Shown here piece by piece: positions 57,121 to 62,764 of a stretch of DNA of 62,764 nucleotides (the stretch's first letter is position 1; each line of letters opens with the position of its first letter). Position numbers and translations under genes: made by a program. The notes below the pieces were generated by a model, which worked only from the letters and a program-made list of their open reading frames with translations, was not told the origin of the DNA and ran no database searches. The DNA is from CAYOYK01 sp964408185 (GTDB lineage Bacteria > Bacillota > Clostridia > Christensenellales > Aristaeellaceae), in the NCBI GenBank assembly GCA_964408185.1, contig CAYOYK010000013.1, positions 1-62,764 of the forward strand, given 5' to 3'.

Positions 57121-57530
57121 CCCCGCGCAGCCCGCAGAGGCGCAGCGGCACGCCCCGGAAGGAACCGTCATTCGCCGGGGCCCTCGGCAATTCCCCGACG
57201 CGATAGGGCGCAGCGCCTCCGAGCCGCCTCCGTCACCGCAGGCAGCCCCGCGCAGCCCGGCTGTGCCTGCGGCGGCACGCCCCGGAAGGAAACGTCATAC
57301 GCCGGGACCTTCGGCAATTCCCCGACGCGATAGGGCGCAGCGCCTCCGAGCCGCCTCCGTCACCGCAGGCAGCCCCGCGCAGCCCGGCTGTGCCTGCGGC
57401 GGCACGCCCCGGAAGGAAACGTCATACGCCGGGACCTTCGGCAATTCCCCGACGCGATAGGGCGCAGCGCCTCCGAGCCGCCTCCGTCACCGCAGGCAGC
57501 CCCGCGCAGCCCGGCTGTGCCTGCGGCGGC
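57121..57530. repeat. Tandem repeat of 127-bp units
   Basis: The string CCCCGCGCAG recurs at 57121, 57246, 57373 and 57500. The last two intervals are exactly 127 bases, and the units from 57246 onward look identical. The first unit is diverged. A unit length not divisible by three, with shifting frames, argues against coding. It ends at the terminator of the leftward permease operon. Confidence 0.9.
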
Positions 57531-57569
57531 ACAAAAGCCCTGAATCAGCTTCGACTCAGGGCTTTTGTG
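57530..57569 (-). terminator. Terminator of the permease operon
   Basis: GCACAAAAGCCCTGA and TCAGGGCTTTTGTGC pair perfectly over about 14-15 positions, with a 12-base loop, about 27 bases past the permease stop (minus strand). Confidence 0.8.
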
Positions 57570-57595
57570 CGGCTGGCTTTTGTGCGGCGGGGCTT

Positions 57596-58513
57596 TCAGC
57601 CCTTCACGGCGCCGGAGATCACGCCCGCCTCCAGATGCTTCTGGAAGAACGGAAACGCAACGAGCACCGGCAGCGTCGCCGCGATGATGACGCAATACTG
57701 CACCAGATAGCGGTCGTAGTTGGGATTCGCGTTGAGCAGAATGCCCTCGTTGTCCGCGACGATCTGCTTGATCCATAATTGGAGCGGCCACATGTCGCGG
57801 CTGTTGGGCACGTAAATGGAGGCCTCGAACCACGCGTTCCATTTCATAATCAGCGAGTTGAGCAGCACGACGACGGTGACGCCGCCGGTCTGCGGCAGCA
57901 TGATTTGCAGCATGGTGCGGATATGCCCCGCGCCGTCGAGATGCGCGGCCTCCACGGTGGATTCCGGCACGCTTGCAAAGGCGTTCATCATCATGATGGC
58001 GAAGATGCCCGCCGTGCAGCCGGGTATGATCAGCGACCAGCGCGTGCCGATCATGCCGAGGCTCCGAATCACGGTGTAGGTTGGTATCAGGCCGCCGCTG
58101 AACATCATGGTGAACATGACGAAGATCGTCAGGTAGGGCTTGAGCCGGGTATCCCTGTACATAACGTATCCACCCAGTATGTTTAGCCCCATGCCCAGCG
58201 CGGTTGCCGAAACCACATACAGCAGCGTGTTCCCATAGCCCTGCAAAATGCTGGAATCGCGGAACAGCAGCTTATAGCCCTCCAAATTCAGGTTGCCGAT
58301 CGGCGCCCACAGCAGCCCCTCGTGCGCCAGCAGCAGCTTGCCGTTGGAGACGGAGGCCATGAGCACATGCCAAAGCGGGATAAAGCAGCAGAACATCACA
58401 GCGAACAGCACCAGACCGATCAATATATCGGCAATCAAATCCCCCATCGACTTGGATTCCACCATGCCGTCGCGCTCCCGCGCCTGCTTGCCGTGTAACG
58501 ATAGGTTCGTCAT
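57596..58513 (-). CDS. Sugar ABC transporter permease, LplC/MalG-like
   Basis: The 305-residue integral membrane protein has about six transmembrane helices and the EAA-type loop EAAHLDGAGHIRTMLQIMLP that contacts the ATPase. The C-terminal tail GVISGAVKG is typical of LplC-type permeases for oligosaccharides. It is downstream of, and 13 bases from, the other permease. The ATPase is not in the window and is presumably a shared MsmK-type subunit. GAGGAGG lies eight bases before ATG 58513. Confidence 0.92.
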   Translation of the reverse strand: MTNLSLHGKQARERDGMVESKSMGDLIADILIGLVLFAVMFCCFIPLWHVLMASVSNGKLLLAHEGLLWAPIGNLNLEGYKLLFRDSSILQGYGNTLLYVVSATALGMGLNILGGYVMYRDTRLKPYLTIFVMFTMMFSGGLIPTYTVIRSLGMIGTRWSLIIPGCTAGIFAIMMMNAFASVPESTVEAAHLDGAGHIRTMLQIMLPQTGGVTVVVLLNSLIMKWNAWFEASIYVPNSRDMWPLQLWIKQIVADNEGILLNANPNYDRYLVQYCVIIAATLPVLVAFPFFQKHLEAGVISGAVKG

Positions 58514-58526
58514 TCTTGCTTCCTCC

Positions 58527-59483
58527 TCAGAACAGCGACGTTTTGGTTGCCTTGCGGCTCAGCGCGTTCGATACGAACAGCAGAACCGTCGCAATGACCG
58601 ATTGGAAAAGGCCCGACGCTGCGGACAGCCCATAGTTGGCCTGACCGCCGAAGGCCATGCGATAGGTGTAGGTATACAGCACGTCGGACACATCGTAGGT
58701 GGAGGGCATGTAAAGCAGCAGCACCTTGTCGAAGCCCTGTGCAAACACCAGCCCGACCTTGAGCGTGAACATCATGATGATGGTGGGCTTGATGCTGGGC
58801 AGCGTGATGCGCCAGAGCCGCTGCCAGCGGTTCGCGCCGTCGATGGCGCACGCCTCGTAGAGATCGCCGCTGACGTTGGCGATGGAAGCGACGTAGATGA
58901 TCGCGCCATAGCCCGCGCCCTGCCAAATCTCCATCAGGCAGACGATCACCCAGAACACCGGCATGTTCGCGTTGGCGATCCAGTTTTGCCGTTCGCAGCC
59001 CAGCGCTGTCAGCAGGTTGGTCAGCGCGCCCGACGCACCGAGAAATTCCCGCACAAGGTACGTTACCACGACGCTCGCCACAAAGTACGGCATGTAGGAT
59101 ACCGTCTGCACCGAACGCTTGTACAGCTTGGCGGAGCTTTTGACCTCGGAGAGAAGAATCGCCAAAAGAATCGGCGCGATGAAGCCGACCGTGAGGTTCA
59201 GCAGCGCGATGGCGCAGGTGTTGCGCATCACCAGCCCGAAGGTTTCGCCCGTGAACAGATCCACAAAGTTCGTCAGCCCAATGAACCTGCTGCCCGCGAT
59301 GCCCCGCGCCATTTTGTAGTCCTGAAAGGCGATGAGCACGCCGCCCATGGGAACATAGTTGAACACGATGAAATATGCGGCCACGGGCAGAAACAGCAGG
59401 TAGAGCTTCCAGTTGCGCTTCATGTCGATACGCCACGGCACGCGCTCCGGCTGGGGCAATCTTTTTGCGTTTGCGGTAGACAA
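58527..59483 (-). CDS. Sugar ABC transporter permease, LplB/MalF-like
   Basis: The 318-residue membrane protein has about six helices, an opening KLYLLFLPVAAYFIVFNYVPMGG and the EAA loop YEACAIDGANRWQRLWRITLP. With the second permease it forms the channel of an oligosaccharide importer. The start is a TTG at 59483, supported by GGGAGG eight bases upstream; no ATG fits the homologous N-terminus better. It is transcribed away from the HPr-like and binding-protein genes. Confidence 0.92.
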   Translation of the reverse strand: MSTANAKRLPQPERVPWRIDMKRNWKLYLLFLPVAAYFIVFNYVPMGGVLIAFQDYKMARGIAGSRFIGLTNFVDLFTGETFGLVMRNTCAIALLNLTVGFIAPILLAILLSEVKSSAKLYKRSVQTVSYMPYFVASVVVTYLVREFLGASGALTNLLTALGCERQNWIANANMPVFWVIVCLMEIWQGAGYGAIIYVASIANVSGDLYEACAIDGANRWQRLWRITLPSIKPTIIMMFTLKVGLVFAQGFDKVLLLYMPSTYDVSDVLYTYTYRMAFGGQANYGLSAASGLFQSVIATVLLFVSNALSRKATKTSLF

Positions 59484-59707
59484 GACGTTGTCCTCCCTTC
59501 ATCTTTGGGGCTGTCGGAATGATAGCATGATTGTAGCAGGCGGGGCGGGCGCCATCTATCCTGATGGTGACTTTTTTGTTCTTTGCTTTACATCATGGAA
59601 ACGGCGCAAAAAGCAATACGCAGGACAAATTAGTAAATCGGCGGATAGAACGCGCGCCGTTTCCCTGCTATGCTCTTGCTACCGATCAGAACAAGCGAGG
59701 TGATCTC
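59484..59707. promoter_or_regulatory. Divergent promoter region of the ABC transport genes
   Basis: On the minus strand TACAAT and TATCAT lie about 40-55 bases before the permease start. On the plus strand TATGCT at 59669-59674 is a possible -10. CAAAAAGCAATACGC at 59607-59621 resembles motifs at 38461 and 41664. The stretch is AT-richer than its surroundings. Confidence 0.4.
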
Positions 59708-59926
59708 ATGCGGGAGGCGTATGTGCTGCTGAACAGCCGGAAAAAAATCGAGGCGTTCGTTCAATGTATCTCACAGCAGGAGGGGCGCTTCGAGCTGGTT
59801 TGCGGGCGCCAAGTGATCGACGCAAAATCAATGCTCGGCATCTACACGCTGGATCTGTCCGCGCCGCTCCTGCTGCGCAGCGATCGGGAAACGGACATCG
59901 CCCTGCTTCGCCCCTTTATGGTGTAA
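59708..59926 (+). CDS. HPr/Crh-like small protein without histidine
   Basis: The 72-residue protein is recognisable as HPr-like from RKKIEAFVQCISQQEGRFELVCG and VIDAKSMLGIYTLDL, where Lys40-Ser41 corresponds to the KSIMG site of HPr Ser46 kinase. No histidine is present, so it cannot take part in the PTS phosphorelay. It may be a Crh-type corepressor or an adaptor. GAGGTGATCTC precedes the ATG at 59708. It lies 29 bases upstream of a solute-binding protein gene and is probably co-transcribed with it. Confidence 0.8.
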   Translation: MREAYVLLNSRKKIEAFVQCISQQEGRFELVCGRQVIDAKSMLGIYTLDLSAPLLLRSDRETDIALLRPFMV

Positions 59927-59955
59927 TCCATCAAAACAACGCGGAGGGAAAGAAA

Positions 59956-61764
59956 ATGAACAAATCCAAAAAAACGGTCTGCATGGCTCTGCTGCTGGCG
60001 CTCGTCCTGCTGGCGGTATCGGGCTGCGGCGGCTCCGAACCATCGGCGGACAGCGCGGCCAGTGCCGAGAAAACGGAGAGCTTCAGCTGGTGGATTCCCG
60101 TCTCTGTGGACAGCTCCTATATGGAGAAGTATCAGGATCATCCCGGCGTACAATATGTGCTGAGCAAGCCCTACGGCGCCAACGGCACGAAGCTGGCGCT
60201 GGATTTCGTCGTGCCCGTAACCGGCACGCAGCAGGAGAACTTCAATACCCTGCTGGCGACCGGAGACTACACGGACATCATGAACATGAGCTATTACACG
60301 GGCAGCGTCGTTGACCTGTATCAGGACGGCACGATCCTCGACCTGACGGAATACGTGGAGAAATACATGCCCAACTACCTCGCGTACTTGGACGCGAATC
60401 CCGACATGAAGCTGACCGCCACGACGCTGGTAGACGGCGAGGCGAAGTATCTGCGCATTTATAATTACCTGACGGTGCCCGATACTTGGGGCGGCTACAT
60501 GTACCGCCGCGACTGGATTGTGCGCTACGGCAGGAACCCGGCGGATGGCTCGGCCTTTACCGGCGGCTATGCAAAATGGAACGAGGACGGCTCGCCCGAT
60601 ACCAACTCGTGGTCGGACAACGTGGTGTTCCCCAGCGGCGGCGCGTCGCCCGTGTACATCAGCGATTGGGAGTGGATGCTCGCCATCTTTGCGGATGCGA
60701 TCAGCGATCAGGGCATTGCCGACGGCTATCCGATGAGCCTGTACTATCCGGGCTTCTCGGAGACGGGCGACCTTGTGTGTGCCTTTGGCGGCGGCGGCGC
60801 GGGCTGGTACAAGGATCCCGACAACCAGATCGACTTCGGCCCGACGACGGACAGCTTCCGCGTTTATCTGGAATGCATGAACAAATGGTTTGCCAACGGC
60901 TGGATTGACAAGGCGTTTATGGAGCATTCCACCGATATGTTCTACGCCATCGACGACGCGAAGGTGCGCCAAGGCAAGGTGGGGCTGTGGTACGGCTCCG
61001 AGGCGCAGGAAATGAGCAAGATGGATACCGGCGACGCGTACACATCGGGGCTTGTCGCCTTTGCGGCGCGGCAGCCGATCAACGATCTGTACGGCAGCGA
61101 CGCGGAAAAGCTGAAAACGCCCTACGCCATGTATCAGCTCGGCAAGGAGGCGACCTCCATCGCCGTAACGGACAAGGCTGCCCAAAAGGATTTGGAGGCG
61201 CTGTTCACATTCTTTGACTATATGTATTCCAAGGAGGGCTCCATCCTCTTCACCTTCGGGCTGGACGCGGAGCAGGTGGCCGCGCTTCCGGCGGGCAACC
61301 TGTATGAAAAGAACGGCCTGACGGACGGCCTGTACAAGACGATTGATACGGCGGACGGCGTAAAGTACATGGTCGTCTCGATGTCCAGCGACAGCATGCT
61401 GGAGGAGGCGCTGCGCCCCACGCGGCTCTTCGCGCTGGACAGCGTCGATTTGCAGGCGCAGGGCGAGGACATCTACTACGATCAATTCAAATATCAGGAA
61501 TGGCTCGCGTTTGAGAACACCGGCTGGCTGACCAGCTCGTTTACCTCGCAGCTTTCCTCCGAGGACGCGACGGCGTTCTCCAAAACGCAGACGCGAGTGC
61601 GCGAGTTTCTCGCCAAGAACGTCCCCGCCTTTATCACAGGCGCGAAGAGCCCGGAAAGCGACGCCGACTGGGAGTCCTTCGTCAAGGCGGTCGGCAAGTA
61701 CGCGCCCGACAAGAACTGCGCTATTTATCAGAAGTATCTCGACCTGCTGCTCTCCGCGCGGTAA
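59956..61764 (+). CDS. Extracellular solute-binding lipoprotein, paralogue of the one at 50022
   Basis: The 602-residue lipoprotein has signal MNKSKKTVCMALLLALVLLAVSGC, lipobox AVSGC. The mature part matches the 50022 protein segment for segment: WWIPVSVDSSYMEKYQDHPG, NFNTLLATGDYTDIMNMSYY, LDLTEYVEKYMPNYLAYL. It is placed opposite the permease pair, its likely transport partners. GGAGGG lies about seven bases before the start. A clear terminator follows. Confidence 0.93.
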   Translation: MNKSKKTVCMALLLALVLLAVSGCGGSEPSADSAASAEKTESFSWWIPVSVDSSYMEKYQDHPGVQYVLSKPYGANGTKLALDFVVPVTGTQQENFNTLLATGDYTDIMNMSYYTGSVVDLYQDGTILDLTEYVEKYMPNYLAYLDANPDMKLTATTLVDGEAKYLRIYNYLTVPDTWGGYMYRRDWIVRYGRNPADGSAFTGGYAKWNEDGSPDTNSWSDNVVFPSGGASPVYISDWEWMLAIFADAISDQGIADGYPMSLYYPGFSETGDLVCAFGGGGAGWYKDPDNQIDFGPTTDSFRVYLECMNKWFANGWIDKAFMEHSTDMFYAIDDAKVRQGKVGLWYGSEAQEMSKMDTGDAYTSGLVAFAARQPINDLYGSDAEKLKTPYAMYQLGKEATSIAVTDKAAQKDLEALFTFFDYMYSKEGSILFTFGLDAEQVAALPAGNLYEKNGLTDGLYKTIDTADGVKYMVVSMSSDSMLEEALRPTRLFALDSVDLQAQGEDIYYDQFKYQEWLAFENTGWLTSSFTSQLSSEDATAFSKTQTRVREFLAKNVPAFITGAKSPESDADWESFVKAVGKYAPDKNCAIYQKYLDLLLSAR

Positions 61765-61800
61765 CGACCGCTGAAAAGCGGGACGACGCACGTTGAAGCG

Positions 61801-61849
61801 CCCCGCCTGCAAAGCGAGCTGCGACGGCTTGCCTTGCAGGCGGGGTTTT
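61801..61849 (+). terminator. Terminator after the second binding-protein gene
   Basis: CCCCGCCTGCAA and TTGCAGGCGGGG form a 12-pair stem with a 21-base loop, followed by TTTT. Confidence 0.85.
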
Positions 61850-61885
61850 GCTGTTAAGCATTGGAAGCGCCTGAAGCAGTTGCCG

Positions 61886-62668
61886 CTATATGAGTTGCTG
61901 GATCTCACATTTCCGATCCTTGAAATGGTATTTTTCAAACAACATATTTGAAATGATGATTGGCTTGTTTTCTGCAAAGTTTTGGTATAGCGTATCGATC
62001 AAAGCGTCGGCTGAGAGAAAGCCGGATTGAATACACCGATAATCGCCCTCAGGGATCTCCATGATTTGACGATGGGACAACGCTTTCTCGGCGATCTCAA
62101 AGAACAGGCGGCAGGAGACCGCTTCGCAGCCGCTGAGCCGAAGCATGATGCCAGCCGGAAAGACAGGCGTTGCTTCGGCGTTTTGGGCGGCTTGGAACAG
62201 ATTGGTGGATTCGATTTGTATTTGCTTCATGTCAGACAATTTACCGATATATTCCGCGCAAAAGAAACGGCGCTTGGGGATTGCTCTTATGTATCGCCCT
62301 GTTCGATCGGAAAACTCATTACAGAGCTCCGTATAGCGAATAGCATACTCGATTTTATCAAGCCCCGCTTGCAGCTTGTGGATTTGCTTCTGTGCAAGAG
62401 CCTTTCCGCGTTCCAACATTTTTTGGCTCTGCAAAACGCCGTTTGCGTCTATATACTGTATCAATTCCTTGAGCGGGATTCCCAAATCAACGCATAGCAT
62501 AATGGTATCCAACGCAGGAAGCTGCTCCGCCTCGTAATAGCGGTATTTTGTTTCGGGGTCTACTTTTGCGGGCCTCAGCAGACCGATCCTTTCATAATAG
62601 CGCAAGGAGTTGATGTTGATATTTCTGAGAGCGGCAAACTCGCTGATTGTAAAAAAATTCTTTTTCAT
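61886..62668 (-). CDS. MerR-family transcriptional regulator
   Basis: The 260-residue protein has an N-terminal MerR helix-turn-helix and wing (FTISEFAALRNININSLRYYERIGLLRP, YRYYEAEQLPALDTI), a coiled-coil linker (about 80-115), and a C-terminal effector domain of about 140 residues resembling a GyrI/BltR-type ligand-binding fold, as in multidrug regulators. Its codon use is clearly AT-richer than the rest of the window (many ATT, AAA and TTT codons), suggesting later acquisition. AGGAGG lies 11 bases upstream of the ATG. A perfect dyad at 62693-62707 lies just upstream. The target gene may be beyond the window edge. Confidence 0.88.
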   Translation of the reverse strand: MKKNFFTISEFAALRNININSLRYYERIGLLRPAKVDPETKYRYYEAEQLPALDTIMLCVDLGIPLKELIQYIDANGVLQSQKMLERGKALAQKQIHKLQAGLDKIEYAIRYTELCNEFSDRTGRYIRAIPKRRFFCAEYIGKLSDMKQIQIESTNLFQAAQNAEATPVFPAGIMLRLSGCEAVSCRLFFEIAEKALSHRQIMEIPEGDYRCIQSGFLSADALIDTLYQNFAENKPIIISNMLFEKYHFKDRKCEIQQLI

Positions 62669-62692
62669 TCAAGGATCACCCTCCTATTGACT

Positions 62693-62707
62693 CTGTTATG
62701 ATAACAG
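62693..62707. promoter_or_regulatory. Perfect dyad upstream of the MerR gene
   Basis: CTGTTAT-G-ATAACAG has seven-base arms around one base and lies 25 bases before the start. It is probably the regulator's own operator. No well-spaced promoter is visible on either strand. Confidence 0.55.
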
Positions 62708-62764
62708 GGTTGTTTTCGGTAAAATAGGAACCGTGCAAAAGGGCGCGGAAAAGTGAGCACCCGG

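Noticed and set aside
57121..57530. CRISPR array
   Set aside because: The units are 127 bases long and uniform, with no short repeat/variable spacer alternation, and no cas genes occur.
59413..59703. Plus-strand 96-codon frame in the divergent ABC region
   Set aside because: It overlaps the permease start and the promoters, with no ribosome site or family resemblance.

Overview
The window comes from a high-GC member of the Firmicutes, most likely a gut-type Clostridia lineage. The evidence is the DnaD plus DnaI-type helicase-loader pair, a DnaE-type polymerase, BlaI/BlaR1, Rrf2, several ECF sigma/anti-sigma pairs, HPr-like proteins, and ABC sugar transporters whose operons lack an ATPase. 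A run of exactly 100 N at 1593-1692 marks a scaffold gap, so this is probably a draft or metagenome assembly. High GC produces many long antisense shadow frames, which are left out. I see no tRNA, rRNA, CRISPR array, integrase or insertion sequence.

Left part (1-14.3 kb), replication and housekeeping. The 5' part of dnaE (minus strand, cut by the window edge) faces away from dnaD-dnaI-arsC-like (plus). Between them lie a perfect inverted repeat with mirrored -10 boxes and a GC-rich tandem repeat interrupted by the gap. Then come a SHOCT membrane protein, an anti-sigma/ECF sigma pair translationally coupled behind citramalate synthase (cimA), a small P-loop kinase, a GNAT protein, an FMN-binding split-barrel protein, and a four-gene operon (YgjP-type metallopeptidase, membrane-anchored esterase-like protein, FMN oxidoreductase, unknown conserved protein).

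Middle part (14.8-35.8 kb), envelope sensing. After a GH65 disaccharide phosphorylase with its own promoter come a BlaI/BlaR1 operon with two exported proteins, an exported protein with two His/Cys metal-site-like repeats, an ECF sigma/anti-sigma pair, and a minus-strand operon of ECF sigma, anti-sigma, two related exported proteins and a propeller plus solute-binding-like chimera. A secreted M16C peptidase follows, then cysK with an Rrf2 regulator downstream and a dyad operator upstream.

Right part (35.9-61.8 kb), a glycan-utilisation locus. It holds two GH2 enzymes, a DUF5060-type TIM-barrel hydrolase, GH43 with a discoidin-like domain, a normal GH3 and a domain-swapped (circularly permuted) GH3, a GPH-type symporter, two paralogous solute-binding lipoproteins, one pair of ABC permeases, two AraC regulators, and two tiny HPr/Crh-like proteins that contain no histidine but keep the Lys-Ser of the HPr Ser46 site. 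None of the hydrolases has a signal peptide. The picture is therefore import of short oligosaccharides followed by cytoplasmic hydrolysis, with AraC and HPr-like proteins as likely regulators. The window ends with a lower-GC MerR regulator.
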